The notes: a model not told the origin generated them from the letters alone. Positions 16,320-23,234 are shown, counted from the first letter of the stretch. The stretch is DNA of 33,896 nucleotides from Candidatus Woesearchaeota archaeon (GCA_007116645.1 SKIA01000001.1:1-33896); one strand, 5' to 3'. Numbers and translations: made by a program.

Positions 16320-16865
16320 GTGTATGGATACATGACCGTGCGATATGAAGTAGGTAAAGGAATTGTTATTGCTTGTGCAGTAGTGTGCCTCTCGTTTTTT
16401 TTATTATTCACATTTCACGCGACAACGCCTCAACAAGCACAAGCAAAACAGTATTTGGACGGAATAAGCGAGCAAGCACCATTTTTTGGTGATGAACAAG
16501 AACACATGGTTGATGTGAAAAATGTTCTTGACGGAGCACGAATTTTTTCAGCAATCATAATAGTGCTAGGACTTGTCGCGTTTGAGCGCAGAACGCGCTT
16601 TTCTTCAGTGTTTGCGGGTACTGTGCTTATCGGACTCCCACTGATCTTAGTTATGCTTCCTTGGGACGTGTTGTTTACACAGTTTCACCACATCTTTTTC
16701 CCACAGGGAAACTGGATATTTGCATACAACTCAGAAATCATTCAGACATACCCACAATCATTGTTCATGTGGTTTGCAGGAATTTGGGCAGGCATATGTT
16801 TATTAACAGGGGCTGCGCTCATGAAACTCTGGGGCAATGGTAACAAGAAACAAATTCACAATTGA
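16320..16865 (+). CDS. DUF1461 / Lit-like integral membrane protein
   Basis: 181 residues from GTG 16320; ATG 16332 (MTVRYEVG) is an alternative start four codons on. Four membrane segments (about 13-33, 73-90, 94-115, 146-170). The pattern EHMVDVKNVLDGAR, then FHHIFFPQGNW and IIQTYPQSLF is what I recall of the DUF1461 (TIGR01906) family, whose bacterial members include Lit, a lipoprotein intramolecular transacylase with histidines at the membrane face. The role in an archaeon is unknown. Its 3' end overlaps the next gene by 29 nt, and its coding sequence contains the first copy of a 19-bp repeat (16788-16806). Confidence 0.75.
   Translation: MYGYMTVRYEVGKGIVIACAVVCLSFFLLFTFHATTPQQAQAKQYLDGISEQAPFFGDEQEHMVDVKNVLDGARIFSAIIIVLGLVAFERRTRFSSVFAGTVLIGLPLILVMLPWDVLFTQFHHIFFPQGNWIFAYNSEIIQTYPQSLFMWFAGIWAGICLLTGAALMKLWGNGNKKQIHN
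16788..16806 (+). repeat. 19-bp direct repeat, copy 1
   Basis: GCAGGCATATGTTTATTAA, inside the DUF1461-like gene (coding for part of its last membrane helix). An identical copy is at 17392-17410, 604 bp downstream. Confidence 0.9.
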
Positions 16866-17364
16866 TAAACTGTTCTTGTACACCCCACTGGATATTGATA
16901 AGGCAACATCATTTTTGAGCCATGTACGATCCCCCTTAGAAATTGACGAGCTTTCTTTGTATGGGGCCACTCAAGTAAATTTACGGTTTAAAACCACAGG
17001 AAAGATCGCAGAGTTAAAAGTTGCGCGCAACATTGAACCTGCACTATTACATGAAAAAATCAGTGCGCAACTAGGAGGCATTATGCCACAGTCAAGCATC
17101 CGCACTAGTACTCGCGATGCAGCAGCAGTACGAAATATGCGCTCTCTAATCGCATTTTTTTCTGATTACCAACAACCACTGTATATCACAGCACAAGTTC
17201 ATAATCGGACGTACGGATTTATTGAGGATGTTTTTGTGCTTGGCACAAACCCTTCTGCAAGTAGCTCACCACAACATACGTTCGACTGTGCAAATATCTG
17301 GCGCACAGAACTACCAGAACTCTTTCGATCACAATACGAAACCAAAATCCCTATACGACGCTAA
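16837..17364 (+). CDS. Unknown cytosolic protein
   Basis: 175 residues, no membrane segment or signal peptide and no family I recognise. Mixed alpha/beta composition; it begins with KFTIDKLFLYTPLDIDKA and ends in a basic stretch (TKIPIRR). The ATG lies inside the 3' end of the DUF1461-like gene (29-nt overlap in another frame), so the two are probably cotranscribed. The whole gene is enclosed by the two copies of a 19-bp direct repeat; recombination between them would delete it. Confidence 0.7.
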   Translation: MVTRNKFTIDKLFLYTPLDIDKATSFLSHVRSPLEIDELSLYGATQVNLRFKTTGKIAELKVARNIEPALLHEKISAQLGGIMPQSSIRTSTRDAAAVRNMRSLIAFFSDYQQPLYITAQVHNRTYGFIEDVFVLGTNPSASSSPQHTFDCANIWRTELPELFRSQYETKIPIRR

Positions 17365-17391
17365 TTAAACATTAAATATATGAGAGTATAT

Positions 17392-17410
17392 GCAGGCATA
17401 TGTTTATTAA
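17392..17410 (+). repeat. 19-bp direct repeat, copy 2
   Basis: Identical to 16788-16806. This copy lies in the upstream region of the 17441 gene, 31-49 nt before its ATG; the repeat contains TTTATTAA, which could serve as that gene's TATA box. Confidence 0.9.
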
Positions 17411-17440
17411 TGTGAATGGCTGTTAAGACAAGAATCAACA

Positions 17441-17791
17441 ATGATAACAAACAGTAACTTCCCTAAGCGACTAGAAATACGCACGACAGCAGATATGGAC
17501 CGCATGAAGCGAGTGATGGAAGCAAGCGACTCTCCATTCATACTTGCAGGCATGAACTTAGGCAATACTGCTCCACGGATTAGTTACGGAATCACCAATA
17601 GCACAGGACTGTTCACACTGACCGCACCATCATTTGATATTCCAAGACGAGAACCATACCTTAATGCACGCAGTAAAATGGGATTTGGACCTGCAAGAAG
17701 TGTTGTTGAAGGAGTGCTTGCTTCAGCAGTGCACGCACCAGATTTGGGAAGAGCACTTAGCATGTTTAACACCAAATTGGATGGTATATGA
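17441..17791 (+). CDS. Unknown small protein
   Basis: 116 residues, soluble, no family recognised. It begins ITNSNFPKRLEIRTTADMDR and ends SMFNTKLDGI, with a GFGPARSVVEGVLASA helix. The stop overlaps the start of the following 48-residue gene in an ATGATG/TGA arrangement, so the pair is likely translated together. The promoter may be the TTTATTAA in the second copy of the 19-bp repeat or the TTAAATATATG at 17372-17382. Confidence 0.65.
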   Translation: MITNSNFPKRLEIRTTADMDRMKRVMEASDSPFILAGMNLGNTAPRISYGITNSTGLFTLTAPSFDIPRREPYLNARSKMGFGPARSVVEGVLASAVHAPDLGRALSMFNTKLDGI

Positions 17792-17934
17792 TGGCACGCG
17801 CTGATCATAGAGCAGCTCCTGAATTCATCCTTGGCGAGTCATCACCAGGAAGATTCGTGTACGGAAACCTTGGTACAAGAGTTTTTGAACAGCTTGGAAT
17901 TAACCCAGACAACCCGCTCAGAAGAGCGAGCTAA
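17788..17934 (+). CDS. Very small unknown protein, coupled to the preceding gene
   Basis: 48 residues beginning MMARADHRAAPEF and ending NPDNPLRRAS. The first ATG (17788) overlaps the stop codon of the 116-residue gene, and a second ATG follows at once (17791). The frame fills the gap to the convergent trmI gene exactly, overlapping it by 4 nt at the stop codons. That packing, and a sensible composition (FILGE, FVYGNLGTRVFEQLGI), make it likely to be real despite its size. No homology recognised. Confidence 0.6.
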   Translation: MMARADHRAAPEFILGESSPGRFVYGNLGTRVFEQLGINPDNPLRRAS

Positions 17935-18758
17935 TCAAACGCTTTTTGCATTGCTTCTTCATCCGGTAGCGTCCAAGCAGGTGCAGTTTTCTTCTCTTGT
18001 GGTCGAAGGTCCGCCCAGTTTGGTCCGAGGTAGCGAAAAAAAGACAGAAACGCGGTGAAGGCAACGTTTTTTGACGTGGGCCGCACGGCTTGTTCTTTGA
18101 CCATCCAGTGACGCTCAGAAACTTCTACTGTACGCAGATGATACAATCCTTGCTTTACTGCATGATGATGAATGTGCTGTAGTTGAGATGTTGACGGAAC
18201 GTATGTCACGATGTACCCTCCTACTTTGAGGGCTTTTGAGATGTGCGGAAAAACAGTCCATGGTTCTGGCATGTCAAGGATGACTGCGTCAAGGTCTGTT
18301 TCGTGGATTCCTTGAGAGACATCATGAAGATGGAATGTTACGTTATCAAGGTCAAAACTTTCAACGTTTTCTTTAGCAACCGAAAGGTGTTCGTTGTTGA
18401 TGTCGTAACTAAAGACTTCTTTGCAGTGTTGTCCGAGCAAGATAGTGAGTGCTCCTGAGCCACTTCCTGCTTCAAGAACGCGGCTTTGCGGCGTAAGACC
18501 CGCAGTGGTCATGATCACGCCAGCGTCTTTGAATGTTATAATTTGTGCTTCTCGACGAATGCGCTTGTAACGGTCAATGAAGTGAGGTGTGAACACAACA
18601 AGTGTTTCTCCTGCATCTGTCGCAACGATATCTCCGTCTTGTGCTTTTTCAAGCGTTTGGGCAGTGATTCGTCCGTACTGAGTGTGTACGTCAGCACTGG
18701 AAGACTCTTGAATAAAGGTTCTTCCTGTTCCTGAAATAAGCATTCTGTGAACTCGCAT
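17931..18758 (-). CDS. trmI: tRNA (adenine-N1)-methyltransferase, TrmI family
   Basis: 275 residues. Methylates N1 of adenine 57/58 in the T-loop of tRNA using SAM. An N-terminal beta domain is followed by a Rossmann methyltransferase domain: VLEAGSGSGALT (94-105, motif I), SYDIN (117-121), and the catalytic LDMPEPW (161-167). Length and motifs match archaeal TrmI. Start at ATG 18758, with CTTTTTTATTCG about 22-30 nt upstream as a weak promoter. The C-terminus overlaps a convergent small gene by 4 nt. Confidence 0.95.
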   Translation of the reverse strand: MRVHRMLISGTGRTFIQESSSADVHTQYGRITAQTLEKAQDGDIVATDAGETLVVFTPHFIDRYKRIRREAQIITFKDAGVIMTTAGLTPQSRVLEAGSGSGALTILLGQHCKEVFSYDINNEHLSVAKENVESFDLDNVTFHLHDVSQGIHETDLDAVILDMPEPWTVFPHISKALKVGGYIVTYVPSTSQLQHIHHHAVKQGLYHLRTVEVSERHWMVKEQAVRPTSKNVAFTAFLSFFRYLGPNWADLRPQEKKTAPAWTLPDEEAMQKAFD

Positions 18759-18797
18759 ACGAAATAGGAGCGTGGGCGAATAAAAAAGGGTTTGGGT

Positions 18798-20921
18798 TTA
18801 TCGCCGCAGCTTGTTCACTAACGAAGCAAGCAAGTTCCAAGTTGGTTTGAGAACGCCATGATACACATGTACAATAATTGGTCGTACAACAGGCGCAACA
18901 ATTATCCAGAGCTTTCGCAGTGGAGGCATCACTTTTGGTGCGAGCCGTTGCGTTATTTCAGCAACACGCACGCGTGCTGACAACAAGAACACGTTTGAGT
19001 CTTTGTTGATGTCATACCACGCACTTGATGTGTATAAGAGTGCTGCTCCAAGCAAAGGAACGATAAGGTACCATACAAGAATTGCGAGCAGGCTCGTTTC
19101 ATCAGGAGTAAAGTCTGGGCGCTCTACTTGCGGTGTTTGCGGAGGTCTTCTTTGCGGCGGAGGAACGTTTGGGCGCTCAAACTCTACGACCTCTTCAACA
19201 AGATTAATATCTAATGAGCAGTCATTTACTGTGACAAGTTGATCCATTGGCATCATATCATCATGCTCGACAATAAAGCGATATCTTCCTGTGCGAGGAG
19301 GAGTAAAGGTTGCTTGTCCTTGCGCGTCTGAGGTGAGCGTTTGAATCTGTTGTCGTTGTTGTCCGAGCAATTCATACACTGTAATGCTTGCTCCCTGATA
19401 CAGGTCGCAATAGGCTGCTCCTTGAAATGCTCTTCCTTCTAAAAAGCACGAGTAACGAGAAGACGCGTTGTAAACCTGCACTGTCGCTGTTTGGTTGACA
19501 CAAAACCTGTCAGGAACCTCTAAGACTACGTACGCTCGTGTTTGTGCTTGGCGGCAGTCTTGCGGGCATGCAGTTGCGTTTTCTTGTGCTTGGCATACGT
19601 TGTCACCGCAAAATCCGATGTCAAGAATGGCACTTTGCGAAGTAGTATGTTCTCCGTCGCTTGCGTAAAACGTGAAGTTAGTAATGCCGCGGTGATCATC
19701 AAGAGCAGTGAAGTTTGCTCGTGCACGATACACCCCGGAAGTGTTTGAAGGTATAGACGTTATGCGAAACAAGCGAGGCTCAACCCAGTATGTCATGTTT
19801 TCGTCAAGGTTTTGGTCAGTTACCGTGATGTCAAAGACGATTCGGTCGCCATAGTATCCTGACTGATCACTTACTGGTTGCATGACTGGCGGAAAGTTAA
19901 AAGAGCTAACAAATGCAGTGAGCGTTGCTTGGTCTGTGTCTTGTCCGTCGCTAACAGTGATGGTGATTGTGGTGTTTGGCACATCAGAGCCTAGTGGAGT
20001 CCACGTTACACGAGCAGAGGTTGAGGACAGAGAAGTTACTGTGCCTCGTGAGGAAGTGAAAGTGAGCGCGTCACCATCAGGATCTGTTGCTGTCACAGTG
20101 AAGTTCATTGGTTGCCCTTCGGTTGCAAAGACGTTTGAGAGCACTGGCAAGACTGGGGGTTGATTTATCTGCACGATTTGTTGGGCGAGGGTTTCGTTTG
20201 ACTGCGTGTTGTTGTTTTGTGCAAACACGTTCACGCTCAGCGTTTGTCCGCCGCGCGAAGCCCATCCGCCTGACGGAGTAGAAATATCGATGTAGTAGTA
20301 GTTTCCATCCAGTGTGAGATTTTGGTACGAGGAATACGCATCAGTTCCTATGCGATAGCGAGCTTGCGTTGCGGTAAGAGGCAAGGTGTCTTGTATTGAG
20401 AGGTGGTATCGATACGTTCCTGTGGTGTCCGTGTTTAGTGCAGCGTTCTGACTGGAAGCTGTTGCAATGATAGGGCCTTGTTCTGTGTACGTAAGGGTAA
20501 GCGCATCTATTGTAGGAGTTGCTTGATTGTTTGTAGTTGCGAGTTGGAGCCGATACTGGTAGTAGCGCCGCATAGGAGAGGAAAGCAAGCTCCCTGAAGG
20601 GTTTGCGTACGCAGTACTCCATGAACTCCACGTGCCGTCAGGAGTAGGAGTATTTCCGCTTCTTGTGGTGACGATAAGACTTGTTTGAGCAGGAATGCTT
20701 GCCACCCAACTAATAGTTGCAGTCGGGTTTGATCCAAGGTCTTTAATGCTGCTCAGATACGTTCCTGATAGCGAGTAGTTACCTGCTGTTTGCGCGAGGA
20801 GAAGTTGATTTGAGACGTTTTGTGTATCTTGATGTGTTCCTTGAGCAAAGTCTGTGTTGAGTTGGTCAATGATGCTTGGCGCAAGCAAAATCAATGTGAG
20901 GAGAATAAGGAGTCGCTTCAT
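18798..20921 (-). CDS. Large surface-anchored protein with cadherin-like repeats
   Basis: 707 residues. An N-terminal signal peptide (RLLILLTLILLAPS) leads to an extracellular region with beta-rich domains: two cadherin/He_PIG-like repeats around 255-340 (ATDPDGDALTF) and 345-437, then a six-cysteine segment (CGDNVCQAQ...ACPQDC, ~438-456), a further domain, a Pro-rich linker (RPNVPPPQRRPPQTP), one membrane helix (611-632) and a ~75-residue cytoplasmic tail. Many N-x-S/T sequons suggest N-glycosylation. Probably a cell-surface or adhesion protein. Its ATG overlaps the stop of the AbrB-like gene (ATGA), so the two form an operon. Confidence 0.85.
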   Translation of the reverse strand: MKRLLILLTLILLAPSIIDQLNTDFAQGTHQDTQNVSNQLLLAQTAGNYSLSGTYLSSIKDLGSNPTATISWVASIPAQTSLIVTTRSGNTPTPDGTWSSWSTAYANPSGSLLSSPMRRYYQYRLQLATTNNQATPTIDALTLTYTEQGPIIATASSQNAALNTDTTGTYRYHLSIQDTLPLTATQARYRIGTDAYSSYQNLTLDGNYYYIDISTPSGGWASRGGQTLSVNVFAQNNNTQSNETLAQQIVQINQPPVLPVLSNVFATEGQPMNFTVTATDPDGDALTFTSSRGTVTSLSSTSARVTWTPLGSDVPNTTITITVSDGQDTDQATLTAFVSSFNFPPVMQPVSDQSGYYGDRIVFDITVTDQNLDENMTYWVEPRLFRITSIPSNTSGVYRARANFTALDDHRGITNFTFYASDGEHTTSQSAILDIGFCGDNVCQAQENATACPQDCRQAQTRAYVVLEVPDRFCVNQTATVQVYNASSRYSCFLEGRAFQGAAYCDLYQGASITVYELLGQQRQQIQTLTSDAQGQATFTPPRTGRYRFIVEHDDMMPMDQLVTVNDCSLDINLVEEVVEFERPNVPPPQRRPPQTPQVERPDFTPDETSLLAILVWYLIVPLLGAALLYTSSAWYDINKDSNVFLLSARVRVAEITQRLAPKVMPPLRKLWIIVAPVVRPIIVHVYHGVLKPTWNLLASLVNKLRR

Positions 20922-21193
20922 AGTTTCGTAAGCCCTCCAGTTTTTTCATAGTCTTTAATGGTTTGTTTGAGTGCTTCAGGAGATACTCCCAGCCGCTCTG
21001 CATATCGCGCGAGCTCGTCAATTGCAGTGTTTATTGGCTGCGGATCCACTTGTTTGAGTAGTATTCCTTCTCCAGGAATAATGTATGCGTAAAATCCAGT
21101 GGTTTCGTCAATACCGAGTTCTTGCCTGACATCTTTGGGGATGACAATCTGTCCACGTTTGTCTGCTTGGAGAAGTTTTGGATATTTTTTCAT
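20918..21193 (-). CDS. AbrB/SpoVT/MazE-like swapped-hairpin DNA-binding protein
   Basis: 91 residues. The N-terminal half KLLQADKRGQIVIPKDVRQELGI is the AbrB-type beta-hairpin DNA-binding fold, which dimerises; the C-terminal half is helical (INTAIDELARYAERLG...LKQTIKDYEKTG). No toxin gene follows; the partner is a large surface protein overlapped by 4 nt. Two identical 13-bp palindromes and a GC-rich hairpin lie just upstream, possibly its own operator. The start ATG 21193 has a second ATG five codons upstream in frame context, but MKKYPKLLQ is the natural domain start. Confidence 0.85.
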   Translation of the reverse strand: MKKYPKLLQADKRGQIVIPKDVRQELGIDETTGFYAYIIPGEGILLKQVDPQPINTAIDELARYAERLGVSPEALKQTIKDYEKTGGLTKL

Positions 21194-21211
21194 TTCATCG
21201 AGGGTGGGAGC

Positions 21212-21227
21212 TGGGGGTAAGCCCCCA
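21212..21227. promoter_or_regulatory. GC-rich hairpin upstream of the AbrB-like gene
   Basis: TGGGGGTAAGCCCCCA forms a 6-bp stem with a four-base loop, 19-34 nt before the AbrB-like ATG, so it would lie in the 5' leader. It stands out against AT-rich surroundings. Confidence 0.45.
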
Positions 21228-21234
21228 CGTTCTC

Positions 21235-21247
21235 TCTGAAAATCAGA
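21235..21247. promoter_or_regulatory. 13-bp palindrome, copy 1 (candidate operator)
   Basis: TCTGAAAATCAGA, inverted repeat TCTGA-AAA-TCAGA; an identical copy lies 40 bp away at 21275-21287. Confidence 0.55.
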
Positions 21248-21274
21248 CGAAGTTGCTTTTTTTCAGTCACTATG

Positions 21275-21287
21275 TCTGAAAATCAGA
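21275..21287. promoter_or_regulatory. 13-bp palindrome, copy 2 (candidate operator)
   Basis: Same TCTGAAAATCAGA as 21235-21247; the 40-bp centre spacing is close to four helical turns, placing both on nearly the same DNA face. Confidence 0.55.
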
Positions 21288-21331
21288 ATAGAAGTTTATC
21301 AATACGTATGGAAAATAATTCTGTTGCTGAC

Positions 21332-21847
21332 TTACGCTGCTTGCAAAGAACGACTTGGACGATACGATACCCGAGTCGAGCGAGTTTCATAGTCAGGAAT
21401 GAGAACACCCACACTACACGTACCCGTACGCACAAAACGCACTCCAGGAACGCCTCTTGCACCCGCAAGCGCACGAGAGATCGATTCATCAGCACGAGTA
21501 GGGGAGCGAAAATCATACTCTACCAAGCTCGCAAAGGGAATGCGCAGGCAATCAGAAGACAGCCAAGGGTGATCAGGCTCAGAGTCAGCATACATCGACA
21601 AATCATCCATTACAGAGTGCCAATTAGGCATGGCCTGAGATGTGCGCAGCGAATCACGAGCGTATGGAAAAAACACTTCTGCAATGCGTGCAGGGTCCTG
21701 ATACGTCGTCTTTGTTTTTTGCGTGCCATCCGGCAACACACCATCTGGAACGACTACTTTAAGCTGTTCTTCAAGCGTAAAACCTGTAGGATGAAAGGTG
21801 ATGATGCGCCGCGATCTGCGCACATCAAGAATTGCTTCCACTCCCAT
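21332..21847 (-). CDS. Unknown protein
   Basis: 171 residues, soluble, no family recognised. Notable segments are RRIITFHPTGFTLEEQLKV, a loop of MPNWHSVMDDLSMYADSEPD, and VRFVRTGTCSVGVLI near the C-terminus. A plus-strand frame open over the same bases runs on through the tRNA-Arg gene and is therefore not real upstream of the NUDIX start. This minus-strand reading is preferred because GTATTTAAG-type TATA sequence (minus strand CTTAAATAC, 21868-21876) lies 21-29 nt before its ATG. Confidence 0.6.
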   Translation of the reverse strand: MGVEAILDVRRSRRIITFHPTGFTLEEQLKVVVPDGVLPDGTQKTKTTYQDPARIAEVFFPYARDSLRTSQAMPNWHSVMDDLSMYADSEPDHPWLSSDCLRIPFASLVEYDFRSPTRADESISRALAGARGVPGVRFVRTGTCSVGVLIPDYETRSTRVSYRPSRSLQAA

Positions 21848-21867
21848 ACAGTGATTGCGAAAGAGCA

Positions 21868-21876
21868 GTATTTAAG
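21868..21876 (-). promoter_or_regulatory. TATA-like box for the 171-residue gene
   Basis: CTTAAATAC on the minus strand, 21-29 nt upstream of ATG 21847. Confidence 0.55.
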
Positions 21877-21906
21877 CATTATTAGTGTGGGGAACACACA
21901 CTATGT

Positions 21907-21915
21907 TTTTATAGC
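21907..21915 (+). promoter_or_regulatory. TATA-like box for tRNA-Arg
   Basis: TTTTATAGC lies 24-32 nt upstream of the tRNA 5' end at 21939. A small inverted repeat (AGTGTG/CACACT, 21884-21902) is just before it. Confidence 0.5.
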
Positions 21916-21938
21916 AAAGAACATCCCAAAAGTACATC

Positions 21939-22013
21939 GGTCCCGTAGCTCAGCCTGGATAGAGCGCTGGCCTTCTAAGCCAGATGCCGAGGGTTCAAAT
22001 CCCTCCGGGATCA
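21939..22013 (+). tRNA. tRNA-Arg (anticodon UCU)
   Basis: 75 nt. Acceptor GGTCCCG pairs with CGGGATC (one G-U); D-arm TAGCTCAG; anticodon stem CTGGC/GCCAG around loop CTTCTAA gives anticodon UCU; T-arm GAGGG-TTCAAAT-CCCTC; discriminator A at 22013. No intron and no encoded CCA. The NUDIX start codon begins only 2 nt after the 3' end. Confidence 0.95.
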
Positions 22014-22015
22014 CT

Positions 22016-22414
22016 ATGACCCCTGATCGCGTCGGAGCAGTAATCATCCAAGAAGGAAAAGTACTGCTTGTCACAGGATACGACATGGACTTATACTGGA
22101 CCCCGGGAGGACGTATTGAAGAAGGAGAAGACCACGAAACAACACTTCGTCGAGAACTCCAAGAAGAGCTCGGACTAGAGCTTGAGCGTATGACGCCCTT
22201 TGTCACATACAAAGCCGCTCGAACGACAACAGGAGAGATGCGCACTGTATACATCTATTTTGCAGACGTTACAGGTGAGCCCGTGCCCGCAGAAGAGATC
22301 AAAGCATTTGTATGGTATGGACAAGCAGAGTATGAACAAAAAAATCCTCCTGTAAAAGAACATACGTACAAACGAGTTATCAGACATCTTGCAGAACACG
22401 GTTTTTTGCACTAG
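22016..22414 (+). CDS. NUDIX hydrolase
   Basis: 132 residues. Hydrolyses a nucleoside-diphosphate-linked substrate; substrate unknown. A complete Nudix box, GGRIEEGEDHETTLRRELQEELGL (about residues 24-47), matches GX5EX7REUXEEXGU with the metal-binding Glu residues present. Start at ATG 22016, two nucleotides after tRNA-Arg; the frame is open far upstream but through the tRNA, so that extension is not used. No separate promoter can fit between them, so the gene is probably cotranscribed with the tRNA and its mRNA end generated by tRNA 3' processing, which would give a leaderless message. Confidence 0.93.
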   Translation: MTPDRVGAVIIQEGKVLLVTGYDMDLYWTPGGRIEEGEDHETTLRRELQEELGLELERMTPFVTYKAARTTTGEMRTVYIYFADVTGEPVPAEEIKAFVWYGQAEYEQKNPPVKEHTYKRVIRHLAEHGFLH

Positions 22415-22442
22415 CACTGGACATGTGCGCGCGTAACGCACC

Positions 22443-22450
22443 TAAATACC
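22443..22450 (+). promoter_or_regulatory. TATA-like box for the three-CxxC microprotein
   Basis: TAAATACC, 19-26 nt before ATG 22469. Confidence 0.5.
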
Positions 22451-22468
22451 TAAAACAATTTTACTGGT

Positions 22469-22576
22469 ATGAACGGAAAATGCTCAAACTGTACCAAAAC
22501 GATATGCGTCACTTGTGCTGAAGAATATGCTCTTTATGCTGGAGTTCCCTATTGCGTGGGGTGTGTGTCGCTGTAA
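22469..22576 (+). CDS. 35-residue zinc-ribbon-like microprotein with three CxxC motifs
   Basis: Starting at ATG 22469 the frame encodes MNGKCSNCTKTICVTCAEEY and 15 more residues ending CVGCVSL. Six cysteines fall in three CxxC pairs (C5/C8, C13/C16, C29/C32) with nothing else but short linkers, the look of a zinc- or iron-binding knuckle. Too short for routine gene callers. A TATA-like box at the right distance upstream and termination well before tRNA-Cys support a real leaderless gene. It could be a tiny zinc-ribbon with a ribosomal, transcriptional or redox partner; no function can be assigned. Confidence 0.65.
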   Translation: MNGKCSNCTKTICVTCAEEYALYAGVPYCVGCVSL

Positions 22577-22586
22577 GACAAAACCC

Positions 22587-22594
22587 ATATAAAC
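22587..22594 (+). promoter_or_regulatory. TATA-like box for tRNA-Cys
   Basis: ATATAAAC, 25-32 nt upstream of the tRNA 5' end. Confidence 0.6.
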
Positions 22595-22618
22595 GCAGGG
22601 CCTGTCCTTTGACTACAA

Positions 22619-22690
22619 GCGTCCGTAGCCAAGCGGTAAGGCAACCGCCTGCAGAGCGGTCATTCCCCGGTTCGAATCCGGGCGGGCGCT
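22619..22690 (+). tRNA. tRNA-Cys (anticodon GCA)
   Basis: 72 nt. Acceptor GCGTCCG pairs with CGGGCGC (one U-G); anticodon stem ACCGC/GCGGT around loop CTGCAGA gives GCA; T-arm CCCGG-TTCGAAT-CCGGG; discriminator U at 22690, as expected for tRNA-Cys. No intron, no encoded CCA. A run of six T (22690-22695) follows and can act as terminator. Confidence 0.95.
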
Positions 22691-22694
22691 TTTT
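22678..22694 (+). repeat. 17-bp direct repeat, copy in tRNA-Cys 3' end
   Basis: CCGGGCGGGCGCTTTTT, covering half of the T-arm, the 3' acceptor strand and part of the T tract; repeated at 22749-22765. Confidence 0.85.
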
Positions 22695-22695
22695 T
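22690..22695 (+). terminator. Oligo-T terminator after tRNA-Cys
   Basis: Six T residues directly at the tRNA 3' end, the usual archaeal termination signal. Confidence 0.5.
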
Positions 22696-22725
22696 GAGCG
22701 ACAGCGAAAAAAGCGAATGCAGGGT

Positions 22726-22744
22726 CAAAGAACTACGTTCTTTG
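22726..22744. other. Inverted repeat between the tRNA-Cys 3' end and its copy
   Basis: CAAAGAAC-TAC-GTTCTTTG, a perfect 8-bp stem with a 3-base loop. Confidence 0.6.
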
Positions 22745-22748
22745 CTAA

Positions 22749-22765
22749 CCGGGCGGGCGCTTTTT
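22749..22765 (+). repeat. Detached copy of the tRNA-Cys 3' end
   Basis: Same 17 bases as 22678-22694, 71 bp downstream. No tRNA body precedes it. Could be an attachment-site scar, a partial tRNA duplication or a transposition footprint. Confidence 0.8.
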
Positions 22766-22851
22766 AGCTATGCCCGTATCCGAAGCGCGGCAAAGCAAAG
22801 GTTCTTGCGAGTTGAGAAAGAATTAAGAATGCTCACACCCGTAAACACTGT

Positions 22852-23232
22852 ATGAACGCTCTGAACATCTTTCTTGCAGCAGGAGCTGCGTACGTGCTTG
22901 GAGGACTCTGGTATTCCCCATTTATGTTTGGAAAGCGCTGGATGCGCCTTTCTAAAAAGAAAGAAAAAGACTTGAAAATGACCCCGGCAATCGTCGCCTT
23001 AGGACTTGTGGGGACGCTCATGACCGCATTTGTCTTTTCTTGGCTTATCACGCAAACAAGCGTGCAAGGAACGCTTGGAGGAATGTTTTTTGGCGTCATG
23101 CTCTGGGCAGGATTCTTGTTGCCATTTGCAGCAAATGCTGTTTTGTATAAAACCACAAGCCCACAACTCTTCTTAATTGACAGCCTCTACCCGCTCGCAG
23201 GACTCATTCTGATGGGAGCAATTCTCACATAA
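22852..23232 (+). CDS. DUF1761-like integral membrane protein
   Basis: 126 residues with four membrane segments (about 4-22, 44-64, 73-93, 104-123). AAYVLGGLWYSPFMFGKRWM near the N-terminus is the pattern I recall of DUF1761 membrane proteins. Function unknown. AATTAAGAAT at 22821-22830 is a weak TATA candidate 22-31 nt upstream. It is followed after 31 nt by mscL. Confidence 0.8.
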   Translation: MNALNIFLAAGAAYVLGGLWYSPFMFGKRWMRLSKKKEKDLKMTPAIVALGLVGTLMTAFVFSWLITQTSVQGTLGGMFFGVMLWAGFLLPFAANAVLYKTTSPQLFLIDSLYPLAGLILMGAILT

Positions 23233-23234
23233 AC

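Noticed and set aside
19882..20163. 93-residue plus-strand frame with Val/Ser-rich sequence
   Set aside because: Antisense shadow of the beta-rich surface protein; repeats of Thr/Ser codons on one strand read as Val/Ser on the other.
21272..22015. Upstream part of a 380-residue plus-strand frame ending in the NUDIX domain
   Set aside because: It runs through the tRNA-Arg gene and is antisense to a gene with its own promoter; only the part from 22016 is NUDIX.
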